A stretch of DNA of 60,496 nt from Brevibacterium sp. UMB1308A (GTDB lineage Bacteria; Actinomycetota; Actinomycetes; Actinomycetales; Brevibacteriaceae): positions 1 to 60,496 of the forward strand of contig NZ_JASPDO010000016.1 of assembly GCF_030230605.1 (NCBI RefSeq), read 5' to 3'. A program made the position numbers and the translations under genes. Each line of letters begins with the position of its first letter. The first letter of the stretch is position 1. Shown here piece after piece: positions 8,901-19,400 of the stretch. Under the pieces are notes generated by a model. That model had not been told where the DNA came from. It worked only from the letters and a program-made list of their open reading frames with translations, and searched no databases.

Positions 8901-9947
8901 ATGAAGCCCCTTTTCCGTAATGCACGTTCTGCTGTACGTGGTACCGCCCTTGCATCAGCGCTGGTGGTATCCACACTCATGTTCACCGCGTGCGATGTCT
9001 CCGACGCTGGTAACGGTGGCGACAAGGCTGAGGGGAGCGGTGAAATCAGCCTCTACACCTCAGAACCTGAAGCAAAGATCAACGAAGTCATTGACGCGTT
9101 CAACGAAGAAAACCCTGACATCCAGGTCAAGGTCTTCCGTGCTGGAACAGGTGAACTGAAAACACGTATCGCCTCTGAGAAGAAGTCCGGAAAGATCGGC
9201 GCTGACGTTCTGCTGGCCGCAGACGTTCCCACGTTTGAAGGGTTCAAGAGCGAAGACGAACTGATCAAACTCGACAAGGTTGAAACCGACGGAATCGAAG
9301 AAGAGCAGGTCGACGCGGACGGGTACTATGTGGGCACCCGCATCATCCCAACCGTGATCGCATACAACACGGACAAAGTGGAAGAAGCCCCAAAGTCGTG
9401 GGCCGAACTCACTGATTCCAAGTTCAAAGACCAGATCGCAATGCCTAACCCTGACGTTTCTGGTGCAGCGGCATTCAACACCGCACTGTGGCTTGACCAG
9501 CCAGAACTAGGCGAAGATTGGCTTAAGAAGCTGGGTGAAAACAAGCCCAAGGTTCTGGAGTCCAACGGCCCTGTCGCACAGGCAGTTGCTGACGGATCAT
9601 CGCCGGTCGGCATTGTCGTGGACTACCCAGTGCGCGACCTTGCAGACAAGGGTTCACCCGTTGCAGTGAGCTACCCCACGGACGGTGTGCCGTATGTAAA
9701 CCAGCCTGCCGGTGTGTTCAAAGACTCGGAGAACCCGGAAGCAGCCCAAGCGTTCGTGAGCTTCCTGGTGTCTAAAGAAGGCCAGGAGCTAGCAGTCAAG
9801 CAGAACTACGTGCCGGTGCGCTCTGATGCTGGTGCCCCTGAAGGCGCACCTGCTCTTACCGACATCAACCTCATCCAGCCTGATTACGCCAAGGTTAAAG
9901 AACAGCAGGACGGTGCAGTTAAGAAGTTCAAGGAGATCATGGGGTGA
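8901..9947 (+). CDS. ABC transporter substrate-binding lipoprotein (iron/AfuA-like)
   Basis: A 348-residue periplasmic-binding-type lipoprotein. The signal peptide has a basic N-region (KPLFRNARSAVR), a hydrophobic core and a lipobox ending FTAC, with Cys near residue 31. The mature part begins with the family-typical ISLYTSEPEAKINEVIDAF and contains GADVLLAAD and IPTVIAYNTD. It most resembles class-II binding proteins of the Fe(III)/2-aminoethylphosphonate/spermidine group. The paired tyrosines that bind iron in FbpA were not clearly seen, so the ligand is open. The ATG at 8901 follows CTGGAGAAAT. Its stop overlaps the permease start (GTGA), so it is the first gene of a three-gene importer operon. 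Confidence 0.85.
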   Translation: MKPLFRNARSAVRGTALASALVVSTLMFTACDVSDAGNGGDKAEGSGEISLYTSEPEAKINEVIDAFNEENPDIQVKVFRAGTGELKTRIASEKKSGKIGADVLLAADVPTFEGFKSEDELIKLDKVETDGIEEEQVDADGYYVGTRIIPTVIAYNTDKVEEAPKSWAELTDSKFKDQIAMPNPDVSGAAAFNTALWLDQPELGEDWLKKLGENKPKVLESNGPVAQAVADGSSPVGIVVDYPVRDLADKGSPVAVSYPTDGVPYVNQPAGVFKDSENPEAAQAFVSFLVSKEGQELAVKQNYVPVRSDAGAPEGAPALTDINLIQPDYAKVKEQQDGAVKKFKEIMG

Positions 9948-11626
9948 GTTTGACTCACCACAGTTCTGACTCCCGTACCACCACCTCCACGCAGAGTTCA
10001 AAGCGCGGTAAGGTCTCGCGGGAGTCGGGACTTCGTGTCCCAGGGCTACGACTCGCAGTTTGGGTCGCCGTCCTGGTGACAATTGGCTTACCACTCGCGA
10101 CGGTGGTGTCAACGGGCTTGAGCTCCGCTGGGCTTGAAACGTTGCGCAACCCTGACCTGTTGACAGCTGTACTCAACTCGCTGGTGAGTTCCGTGTGTGC
10201 AGCACTCGGGGCAACCGTAGTGGCTCTTATACTGACAATCGCACTGGACAGGTTCAAAGTGCCGGAGGCTACCGCCTTGCGATGGCTGTTCCTGTTGCCG
10301 TTCCTGATCCCGCCGTTCATCAGTGCGATGTCGTGGATCGCGTTGTTCTCACCCTCGGGGCCGCTCCGCTCTCTCTTAGGGACAGTCCTCCCGAACAACA
10401 TTTACGGTGCCGGTGGGGTGATCCTGCTGCTGACCATCACATCCTGGCCCATGGCGTACTTGCTCATCAGCTCGGCCATGGCACGCATCCCCAACCAACT
10501 CGAAGAGGCCGCACGTGTGGCAGGCGCATCAACCACCCGCATCTACACCACCATCACACTTCCACTGTTACGGCCCGCACTCATGGCGTCGCTGGTACTG
10601 ACATTCGCCAGTAATCTTTCAGACTTCGGAATCCCCGCACTCCTAGGGCTTCCCGCCAACTACACAACCCTCACCACCCTGGTGTACCGGTTCATCGCGT
10701 CCCACTCAGTGCTCAACCCGCTCCCGGCGGCCTCGGCAGTGGGAACCCTTCTCCTGACCCTGGCATGCCTCGCCGTCTTCGTTCAGCGCTCCGTAGGAAC
10801 GACCTCGGCGGCGGCATCCACCCGCCCCACCCAACCGGCCGCGCGCACCCCACTCATGTGGGCACTCACCGTGATCCTCTGGGCGGGAGCTCTCATCACG
10901 ACCGTGCTACCCCTGCTTGCACTCATCCGCCAAGCGATCCTGCCAGCCCCAGGCGTACCACTGCGAGCAGACACCGTCACGTTCGCGAACTTCACGCACG
11001 CACTCTCCAACCCTTCCGTGTTGTCAGGCGTGGGGAACTCAGTGCTCCTGGCCATAGGCGCTGGTGTCGTATGCACTGTGCTGGGGTGGGCGGTTGCCCT
11101 GCTCCTCACGCGCACCCGCAGCTTCGACAATGTGGGGCTCGACATTTTCGCGCTCCTCCCACAGGCGCTCCCAGGGTTGGTCGTAGCTGTCGCATGGCTT
11201 CTGGTTTCACCGCTACTGGGAATCTTCAACACGCTGTGGGCAATACTCGCCGCATACGTCATGGCGTTCAGCGCGATCGTCGTCCAAATGGTTCGACCCA
11301 CCTCCGCGGCCCTGAGTCGCTCTTTTGAAGAAGCCGCCCAAACCGCAGGTGCTAGCCCCACACGGGCGCTGTTAACCACCTCGGGCCGGTTCACCTTCCC
11401 CATTGCCATCACCGGGGGAGTGGTAGTCGCCCTCACCGCGGTTCGCGAACTCACCATCTCGATCCTGCTTGTGGCCCCCGGCACCCGCACGTTGGGCGTG
11501 GTCATCTTCAACCTGCAACAGGCAGGCGACTACTCAGCGGCCAGTGCGCTCGCAGTCCTGGTGTGCCTGGTGGGGATCCTGGGACTGGGCCTCGTCACCG
11601 CCTCCAACCGAAAGGCCACAGCATGA
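9944..11626 (+). CDS. ABC transporter permease, fused two-domain (FbpB-type)
   Basis: A 560-residue integral membrane protein with two tandem binding-protein-dependent transport modules, giving about twelve membrane segments. Each half has the EAA loop that contacts the ATPase: LEEAARVAGAS in the first half and FEEAAQTAGAS in the second. Fusion of both permease halves is typical of Fe(III) importers such as FbpB/SfuB, which supports an iron-type substrate. The start is GTG at 9944, overlapping the upstream stop by four bases. The stop overlaps the next ATG (ATGA), so the three genes are translationally coupled. Confidence 0.93.
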   Translation: MSLTHHSSDSRTTTSTQSSKRGKVSRESGLRVPGLRLAVWVAVLVTIGLPLATVVSTGLSSAGLETLRNPDLLTAVLNSLVSSVCAALGATVVALILTIALDRFKVPEATALRWLFLLPFLIPPFISAMSWIALFSPSGPLRSLLGTVLPNNIYGAGGVILLLTITSWPMAYLLISSAMARIPNQLEEAARVAGASTTRIYTTITLPLLRPALMASLVLTFASNLSDFGIPALLGLPANYTTLTTLVYRFIASHSVLNPLPAASAVGTLLLTLACLAVFVQRSVGTTSAAASTRPTQPAARTPLMWALTVILWAGALITTVLPLLALIRQAILPAPGVPLRADTVTFANFTHALSNPSVLSGVGNSVLLAIGAGVVCTVLGWAVALLLTRTRSFDNVGLDIFALLPQALPGLVVAVAWLLVSPLLGIFNTLWAILAAYVMAFSAIVVQMVRPTSAALSRSFEEAAQTAGASPTRALLTTSGRFTFPIAITGGVVVALTAVRELTISILLVAPGTRTLGVVIFNLQQAGDYSAASALAVLVCLVGILGLGLVTASNRKATA

Positions 11627-12702
11627 CCGCTCTTGAGCTCAACGACATCAACGTGCGCTACCCCGGTGGCGGCGGATTGTTCGACATCTCGCTCACGGCG
11701 CAGACCGGTGAGTTCATCTGCCTTGTGGGACCGTCGGGGTCGGGTAAGACGACGCTGTTGCGCACCATTGCGGGATTCTTGCGTCCCGTGTCTGGTGGTA
11801 TGCGGATCAACGGCTCCGAGGTCGTTTCTGACTCTGCGTTCCTAGGCCCTGACAAGCGCGGGCTGGGCATGGTGTTTCAGGATCATGCGGTGTGGCCGCA
11901 TATGTCAGTGGGGGAGAATGTCGCCTACCCGTTGCGGGTGAGCGGGCTGAAGGGTCCCGAGGTGCGCGATCGTGTCGCTCAGACTCTCACCCAGGTGGGG
12001 CTGGCCGGGATGGCGGACAGGAGGCCAGACTCTCTGTCTGGTGGGCAACGGCAGCGTGTGGCAATTGCCCGGGCAATCATTGCGAAACCGAACGTGGTGT
12101 TGTTTGACGAAGCACTGTCATCACTGGACGAGCCGTTGCGTGCGGATTTGCGTGGCCAGCTCAAAGCGCTCACTGAGGAGCTTTCGCTGACCGCCGTGTA
12201 TGTAACGCACGACCGCTCTGAAGCCCTTGCGCTTGCCGACCGGATTGCCGTTCTCAACGCTGGGCGAATCATTCAGTACAGCGACCCTCAACGGGTGTTG
12301 AACGCTCCTCAGGATCCGTTTGTTGCGCAGTTCATGTCCGATGCCGGCCTGTTCCCCGTCACGCTTGCAGGTGGTGACGGCGGGGGTGAGCGCAGTGGCG
12401 GCGACCGGGCCGTTGCTCTTGAAAACGGGTCGCGAGTCACCGGCTTCACCCGCATGCACGCCGAGGTGGACCCCATCCTCGCTGTAGGTGAGGGTGACGC
12501 GCGTGTGTGTTCTGCCGGTGAGGGGCATGTGGACGGAACGGTTGAGTCTGTTCTGTTCGACCGCGCGGGCTGGCTAGTGCAAGTGAGCGTGGGGGACCAG
12601 GCGCTGACCGTTTTGACTGCGGGCGATCGTCCGCGCGTGGGCGATACGGTTGGCGTTAGGTTCACGGGCGGGACGCTGTTTTCGCACGAAAACCCGCGCT
12701 GA
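11623..12702 (+). CDS. ABC transporter ATP-binding protein (FbpC/PotA-like)
   Basis: A 359-residue ATPase that energises the importer. It has a Walker A (GPSGSGKTT), Q-loop (FQDHAVWPHM), signature (LSGGQRQRVAIARA), Walker B with catalytic Glu (VVLFDEA), D-loop SSLDEP and H-loop (VTHDRSEAL). After residue 240 there is a C-terminal TOBE-type regulatory domain (GTVESVLFDRAGWLVQV). The start is the ATG that overlaps the permease stop. The gene ends 17 bases before the convergent stop of the large membrane protein, with no hairpin between them. Confidence 0.95.
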   Translation: MTALELNDINVRYPGGGGLFDISLTAQTGEFICLVGPSGSGKTTLLRTIAGFLRPVSGGMRINGSEVVSDSAFLGPDKRGLGMVFQDHAVWPHMSVGENVAYPLRVSGLKGPEVRDRVAQTLTQVGLAGMADRRPDSLSGGQRQRVAIARAIIAKPNVVLFDEALSSLDEPLRADLRGQLKALTEELSLTAVYVTHDRSEALALADRIAVLNAGRIIQYSDPQRVLNAPQDPFVAQFMSDAGLFPVTLAGGDGGGERSGGDRAVALENGSRVTGFTRMHAEVDPILAVGEGDARVCSAGEGHVDGTVESVLFDRAGWLVQVSVGDQALTVLTAGDRPRVGDTVGVRFTGGTLFSHENPR

Positions 12703-12719
12703 TCTGGCGCTTCGAAGCG

Positions 12720-15700
12720 TCACGAGTTTGGTGGCCGGAACCTGTCGCTTGAATCCCAGCCCTCGGGGGCGGGCCGTCCGTTATCAGTCTGATGTTGCGG
12801 AGCTTGCGGTGGAGTGTTGAATGGCTCCCGCGCCTGTGGGTGCTGCGGAGGCTGTTGCCGTTGCACCTGCGGAGGTTGTGGCGCCTGCGGCGGCTGCGGA
12901 ACCTCCCGCCGAGGTGCCCGAGGTGGCTGCGGCACCTGCGGCTGTGTTGCCACCGGAGGCGCAGGCGGCACAGGGTTGTGCTGGGCAGGCTGCCGGTCCT
13001 GAGCGGCACCGAACGGCTGAACCTGCTGATCCACGCGCGCATCTTCCGCGGGATTCCGGTTGCCACGTAGCAACATCCACACAACAGCCCCAATGATGAT
13101 GAGTGCTAGAACAACCAACACCAGCCACACCACATCACGTAGCAACCACACGGCTGAAAGCGCCAAGGTCCCAACGGAACACCACACCAAAACCGGCCGG
13201 TTAGTCAGCGCTCCCATGATGAGGAACAGCACCAGCCATGACAAGAAAACTGCCGTGTAGAAACCGCCTGAAATAAACGCCACCAACAAGCCAATGAACG
13301 TCATGAGCCCGAACGTGACATACAACCTCACCTGCGTACCAACGCGACGGGAAACAAGCCAGGGGAAACCACCTCGGCCGCCATACATCCACGCCCAGAA
13401 CAGTGCGGTGAGCGCCACGATGTGCAGCGGCACGTAGAAATTCCACCGCACCAGCCCACTGAACGAAATCGCCAGGCCCAACGCGCCCAGGTAACTGGCG
13501 ATCTCAAAGAACACCGCACGGTGACGACTCACCCGCACCGCGGTCATGACGGTGGCCGCAACCGCCAACAAGATCAGCCCCACGACAACTCGGGCAAAGG
13601 ATGGAATCGGCACTGCGGAACTGTCGATAAAGGCCGCAGGCATCAACGCGCCAAGCAGAATCAGGGCTGCGGCAACCAAACTGGCAAGAGCCTTGCGCTT
13701 AACAATCACCTGCAGCCAGTGAACCGCGTACAAAATGGCCCACGCAATAATGTTGGCAAGCACCATGTGGTTGGTTCCCTCGAGGAATGTGGACGTGACG
13801 GACAACGCGAACGCAGGGACCGTGACCATCGTTGCCAAAATGAACCACTGAACCCGCAAAACGTGAGTCACATACACAATCGCAGCGGTCGCTATAACAC
13901 TCGTGACAGTGAAGAAATACCACTGCTCGAACTTAGGCACCACGGCACCAACCGCGTGCACACACACCGCGACCGCACACAGAATGACAAACACCGGTGC
14001 CGGGGACGGCCTAATTGGAGCCACCGGCCCGTGCTGGGCACGCTCGGCGTGCTTAGCCCTCGCAACTTCCATCCGGCGCCGGTGCTCAGCACGGGTCAGG
14101 CGACGTGCCACTTCAAAACTCACAAGCAACGCCACCAGATCAACCACGGTCGCAGTCACAAACAGGACCGCATAAGGGAAGTTTGGGGCGAACGTGATCA
14201 TCAAAGCGTTCACCGCGCCCAAACCAGTCACAATCAGACTCGCAATCGCAGAATACTGCGCTCGCCGGTAACGGCCACGGGCGTACAGACGCGCGTACGC
14301 GACCATGAGGCCAGCTGCCAAAAGAGCAAAGAAAGCAAGCGAAAGAGGGCGCGAGAAAATCCAGTTCCACGAGTCGCGACCGCTATGAATGACCGCGTCG
14401 ACTCCAAACGAAAAAGTGAAAAGCAGCGGAACTGTGGACAGCGTGAACAGACCTGAACGCACCAGAAAAGCCAGTCCCACGACCACCAAAACCAGCACAA
14501 ACAGGACGACCAAGTGCCACACTTGCATCCCATAAAACAGGGCCAAAAAAGCCGGTGCGAACGCGCTCGCAGGGAAGACCGCCGTGTAAAAAGGTGAGGC
14601 GACACGAAGGCGGCGACGACTGCGACCTCGGGGACTGACAATCCACCCGGTGAAAAACGCATCCGCCACGACAAAAACGCCCACTGCCATGATGTAGCAA
14701 ATGACGACCGCAGACTTATCGTCGCCGATGAAATGAGCAACAACGCACGCAAGCGACACGGCGAACATCACGGCTGAGCCGTATCCCAAAGCGCGCTGCA
14801 GTGGAGTGTCTGTCGCAACAGCAAACAGAATGTGCATCGCCGCGAGCGCAACGAATATGATCCCGGCCGGAATGTAGAGCCTGCCGTCAGTGGCCTCGAC
14901 CCCGAACCCCGTGACCGCTGTGCCCACCAGGAAACACGCGGTCGTCACGATATGCGCTGTCAAGCGGAAGGCTGTGTTAGCTCGACGAATAAGCGCTTCC
15001 ACCACATGCCACAGCCCCACGACAAGGAACGCAAGGCCGGTGGCGAATCTGATCGCATCGTCTGTATCGCTGAGCAGTTTTGCGATGGCGTTTGCCGTCA
15101 GCGCGATCGTAAACGCCCCAGTTACACGAGCAACAATGGCCTGCCATCCCCAACGGTTCAGGCTCGCAGAAAGGACGTAGAACACGGTCAGAAGACCAAA
15201 CAGAATTGCCCATTGATACGTGGCGGGAAACGGCCGCACGAACAGGCACGCGACCGCAGACGCGGGCGCCAAAATCTCACCCAAGAGCATGTGTGGGCGC
15301 ACAAACCGTTTAGGTAACCGGTTGCGACCCAGCGCACCAACCAGCGCAAAAACGGTGGCTGTAGCCATGAGCCCGTAGAAAAACGCCACAGGTGGCAACG
15401 CTGCGAAGTTCACAATGGACAGCACCAACGAACCCACGAACAGCAAGCCGAACCACATGATCGTTTCGGACTTCAGCAGAATCGCTGCCAGCACATACGC
15501 GATAACGCCCACCAGCGACGCTGCAAACCATGCCACCGAACCTGGAATGGAATCACTTGCGCCCAACAGTCCAGCCGCAATGGGAAGCAACGCGATTCCC
15601 AGTGCCACCAACGCAAAACCAACAGGCTTGAGCCGGGCAGACAGGGTGTGAATAACAAGACCAGCTACATAAGACAGCGCCGCGACAACCCCAATTGCTA

Positions 15701-16142
15701 CAGCACGCACCACCGGTGACCCAGTCACACTCGCAAACGTGATCGCAGCGGCAATGAGGAAAAGGCACGCGACACCCAGAAGAATGTTCGGCATCCATGC
15801 GGTCGAGGACTGCTGTTTCTGAGCTGGCTGGTGGGGGAGCGGTGGCTGCTGACTGGGTTGTCCCGGCTGGCCGGGTTGACCGGGTTGGCTCGCCCGCGGG
15901 GAGCCGTCAGAGAAACCAGGGTATCCGGAGTTCTCTTGGTGTTGCGGGGGTGGTGGCTGCGGGGTAGGTGGCCCGGATCCTGCGTGGGTTGTGGGTGGTG
16001 GAGTGGAAGGCCCCGGCCGAGGTGGTTGCTGGCTGGCCGTTCGTGTTCTGGCTGAGGCTGTCGTGGCGTTCAAAACTACGCCCGCCACAAGCACGGTAAA
16101 GACGCTGATCCACGAAAAAATTAGTAGCCAACCAAGTGTCAC
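12720..16142 (-). CDS. Giant polytopic membrane protein with Pro-rich termini
   Basis: A protein of about 1140 residues, similar in layout to actinobacterial proteins annotated as SCO7613 C-terminal-domain membrane proteins. One N-terminal membrane helix (LGWLLIFSWISVFTVLVA) is followed by a Pro/Gln-rich cytoplasmic or surface linker (about residues 35-115). Then come some thirty hydrophobic segments, and a second Pro/Gln-rich tail over the last 90 residues. No catalytic motif was recognised and the function is unknown. Two GTG starts nine bases apart are possible (16151 and 16142). I prefer 16142 because GAAAGGGAG sits eight bases before it but directly abuts the other. The gene is alone on its strand between the importer and rpoB. 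The linkers contain several copies of CCGAGGTG. Confidence 0.75.
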   Translation of the reverse strand: MTLGWLLIFSWISVFTVLVAGVVLNATTASARTRTASQQPPRPGPSTPPPTTHAGSGPPTPQPPPPQHQENSGYPGFSDGSPRASQPGQPGQPGQPSQQPPLPHQPAQKQQSSTAWMPNILLGVACLFLIAAAITFASVTGSPVVRAVAIGVVAALSYVAGLVIHTLSARLKPVGFALVALGIALLPIAAGLLGASDSIPGSVAWFAASLVGVIAYVLAAILLKSETIMWFGLLFVGSLVLSIVNFAALPPVAFFYGLMATATVFALVGALGRNRLPKRFVRPHMLLGEILAPASAVACLFVRPFPATYQWAILFGLLTVFYVLSASLNRWGWQAIVARVTGAFTIALTANAIAKLLSDTDDAIRFATGLAFLVVGLWHVVEALIRRANTAFRLTAHIVTTACFLVGTAVTGFGVEATDGRLYIPAGIIFVALAAMHILFAVATDTPLQRALGYGSAVMFAVSLACVVAHFIGDDKSAVVICYIMAVGVFVVADAFFTGWIVSPRGRSRRRLRVASPFYTAVFPASAFAPAFLALFYGMQVWHLVVLFVLVLVVVGLAFLVRSGLFTLSTVPLLFTFSFGVDAVIHSGRDSWNWIFSRPLSLAFFALLAAGLMVAYARLYARGRYRRAQYSAIASLIVTGLGAVNALMITFAPNFPYAVLFVTATVVDLVALLVSFEVARRLTRAEHRRRMEVARAKHAERAQHGPVAPIRPSPAPVFVILCAVAVCVHAVGAVVPKFEQWYFFTVTSVIATAAIVYVTHVLRVQWFILATMVTVPAFALSVTSTFLEGTNHMVLANIIAWAILYAVHWLQVIVKRKALASLVAAALILLGALMPAAFIDSSAVPIPSFARVVVGLILLAVAATVMTAVRVSRHRAVFFEIASYLGALGLAISFSGLVRWNFYVPLHIVALTALFWAWMYGGRGGFPWLVSRRVGTQVRLYVTFGLMTFIGLLVAFISGGFYTAVFLSWLVLFLIMGALTNRPVLVWCSVGTLALSAVWLLRDVVWLVLVVLALIIIGAVVWMLLRGNRNPAEDARVDQQVQPFGAAQDRQPAQHNPVPPAPPVATQPQVPQPPRAPRREVPQPPQAPQPPQVQRQQPPQHPQAREPFNTPPQAPQHQTDNGRPAPEGWDSSDRFRPPNS

Positions 16143-16197
16143 GTCTGTCACTCCCTTTCAGCCAGAAACTTAGCACTGCGATTGCGCGGAAAATGCG

Positions 16198-16258
16198 TTA
16201 TCCACAGGAGGAGGGGCGGTTCGTTGCAGATTTGTCTCAAAACATGTGAGTATCCACA
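16198..16258 (+). promoter_or_regulatory. Two DnaA-box-like sites upstream of rpoB
   Basis: TTATCCACA (16198-16206) and GTATCCACA (16250-16258) are in the same orientation, 52 bases apart, in the intergenic region before rpoB. The first equals the Escherichia coli consensus. They may bind DnaA, but no origin features (AT-rich unwinding region, dnaA or dnaN) are nearby. Confidence 0.4.
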
Positions 16259-16369
16259 ACCTCGGGTCACCGCGACTCGACTTCGCATGCTCACCAGCGC
16301 GAACGAAGCTTTCGTGCACACATGGAATTCTCAAGAAAGGTGAAAAGATAGAACCATACCACAACGATC

Positions 16370-16398
16370 TTGCGCGGTTTGGTATTCGTGGTTAAACT
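16370..16398 (+). promoter_or_regulatory. Probable rpoBC promoter
   Basis: TTGCGC (16370-16375) and TAAACT (16393-16398) are separated by 17 bases. The leader would be about 90 bases. The rest of the 350-base gap between the membrane-protein gene and rpoB holds only the DnaA-box-like sites. Confidence 0.55.
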
Positions 16399-16492
16399 GG
16401 TGGTTTGCGTTGCGGTGACTTCATTTTGCCTTCATATAGCGGTGGGCGTGAACTGCAGCGCTCGGAGATACAACCACTGTGGAAGGATCCCA

Positions 16493-19400
16493 TTGGCCGT
16501 CGCCAACGAAAACACAAGGACCGCTAACCCGCCCAAGCGCGTTTCCTTTGCCAAGATTCACGAACCACTCGAAGTTCCTAATCTGCTTGGTCTGCAGATC
16601 GACAGCTTCGACTGGCTGATCGGAAACGAACGCTGGCAAGACCGCGTAGCAGAAGCAATTGAAAACGGAGACGACTCAGTTGCTACTACCTCGGGTCTTG
16701 AAGACATCTTTGAAGAGATCTCGCCGGTAGAAGACTTCTCTGGAGCAATGTCGCTGTCATTTAGCGAACACCGCTTCGAGCCACCCAAATACTCGATCGA
16801 CGAGTGTAAAGAACGTGACATGACGTACTCGGCGCCACTCTTCGTGATCGCCGAATTCATGAACAACAACACGGGTGAAATCAAATCCCAGACCGTGTTC
16901 ATGGGTGACTTCCCACTCATGACCGACAAGGGAACGTTCATCATCAATGGAACCGAACGTGTTGTTGTTTCCCAGCTGGTGCGCTCGCCAGGTGCGTACT
17001 TCGAGTCCGTGCCGGACAAGACCTCGGACCGCGACATCTACACCGCAAAGATCATCCCGTCCCGCGGTGCATGGTTGGAGTTCGAAGTCGACAAGCGCGA
17101 CCAGGTTGGTGTGCGTCTGGACCGCAAGCGTAAGCAGTCGGTCACGGTTCTTCTGAAGGCTCTGGGCTGGACCGAATCACAGATCCTTGAAGAGTTCGGT
17201 GAGTTTGACTCCATTAAAGACACTCTGGCCAAGGACACGGTCAGCACCCGCGAAGAAGCGCTTCTGGACATCTACAAGAAACTGCGTCCAGCAGAACCAG
17301 CAACCGTTGACGCTGCTGAAACCCTTCTGCGCAACCTCTACTTCAACCCCAAGCGCTACGATCTGGCCAAAGTGGGTCGTTACAAGATCAACCGCAAACT
17401 GGGTGTTGACGAGGCTCTGACCGAATCGGTTTTGACGGTTGACGACATCGTTGCAACCATCCGCTACATCGTCAGCCTGCACGCTGGCAAGGAAACCATG
17501 CCAGGTGTACGCGATGGCCAGAAGGCTGACATCCGTGTGGCGCTTGACGACATCGACCACTTTGGTAACCGCCGTATCCGCGCGGTTGGTGAACTGATCG
17601 AAAACCAGGTGCGCACTGGTCTGTCACGTATGGAGCGTGTGGTCCGCGAACGCATGACCACTCAGGACGTCGAAGCGATTACGCCTCAGACGCTGATCAA
17701 CATCCGCCCGGTCGTTGCTGCGATCAAGGAGTTCTTCGGAACCAGCCAGCTGTCGCAGTTCATGGACCAGAACAACCCGCTTGCAGGTCTGACACACAAA
17801 CGTCGTCTGTCGGCTCTTGGTCCTGGTGGTCTTTCACGTGACCGCGCAGGTATGGACGTCCGTGACGTTCACCCGTCGCACTACGGTCGTATGTGCCCCA
17901 TTGAAACCCCTGAAGGCCCCAACATTGGTCTGATCGGTTCGCTTGCGTCCTACGCCCGCATCAACCCGTTCGGTTTCATTGAGACTCCGTACCGCAAGGT
18001 TGAAAACGGTGTTGTCACTGATAAGACGCAGTACCTCACAGCTGACGACGAACTGGAATTCAACATCGCGCAGGCTAACGCCCCGCTGACCGAAGACCAG
18101 AAGTTCGAAGAAGAGTTCGTCCTTGCTCGCCCCATGGGTGGTGGCGGAGAAGCTGATCTGATCCCAGCTGACGAAATCGACTTCATGGACGTTTCTGCAC
18201 GTCAGATGGTGTCGGTTGCGACCGCTCTGATTCCGTTCCTCGAACACGACGACGCTAACCGTGCTCTCATGGGTGCGAACATGCAGCGCCAGGCTGTTCC
18301 GCTGGTACGCGCCCAGGCGCCTTACGTTGGTACGGGTATGGAGTACCGTGCGGCAGTTGACGCTGGTGACGTCATCACGGCTGAAAAGGCCGGCGTGGTG
18401 ACCGAGGTGTCCGCCGACTATGTGACCGTCATGAACGATGACGGTACTACCACTACCTACAAGGCTGAGAAGTTCCGTCGTTCGAACCACGGAACCTCAT
18501 ACAACCAGCGCATCATTGTTGACCAGGGTGACCGTGTTGAGGTTGGAGCAGTTCTTGCTGACGGACCATCCACCGAAAACGGTGAAATGGCCCTGGGTAA
18601 GAACCTCCTCGTGGCGTTCATGTCTTGGGAAGGTTACAACTTCGAAGACGCGATCATTCTGTCTCAGCGCATGGTGCAGGATGACGTGCTTTCGTCGATC
18701 CACATCGAAGAGCACGAAATCGATGCTCGCGACACCAAGCTGGGTGCTGAAGAGATCACTCGTGACATTCCGAACATCTCACCCGACGCTCTGGCTGAGC
18801 TTGACGAACGAGGCATCATTCGGATCGGTGCTGAAGTCACCGACGGCGACATCTTGGTGGGTAAGGTCACGCCTAAGGGTGAAACAGAGCTGACCCCAGA
18901 AGAGCGCCTGCTGCGCGCGATCTTCGGTGAGAAGTCCCGTGAAGTCCGTGACACCTCGCTCAAGGTGCCACACGGTGAGACCGGTACCGTCATTGGTGTC
19001 AAGGTGTTCGACCGTGAAGAAGATGACGAACTGTCACCAGGTGTGAACCAGCTGGTTCGCGTGTACGTCGCCCAGCGCCGCAAGATCACCATTGGTGACA
19101 AGATGGCTGGACGTCACGGTAACAAGGGTGTCATCTCCCAGATCCTTCCGATCGAAGACATGCCATTCATGGAAGACGGAACGCCTGTCGACGTCATCCT
19201 GAACCCACACGGTGTTCCTCGCCGTATGAACATCGGTCAGGTTTTCGAAATCCACTTGGGTTGGATCGCAAACCAGGGATGGCACATCGAGGGCAACCCC
19301 GAATGGGCCAAGGAACTGGCCGACGGTAAGTTCGAATTCGACGCCGAACCGGGCACGAACGTGGCAACACCAGTGTTCGACGGTGCGCATGAACACGAAC

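Noticed and set aside
13422..14456. 344-codon frame antisense to the giant membrane protein
   Set aside because: The product is His/Arg/Asn-rich without any domain, and the minus-strand frame clearly encodes membrane helices.
16198..16258. Replication origin
   Set aside because: Only two DnaA-box-like sites are present, without dnaA/dnaN, an AT-rich unwinding region or a box cluster.
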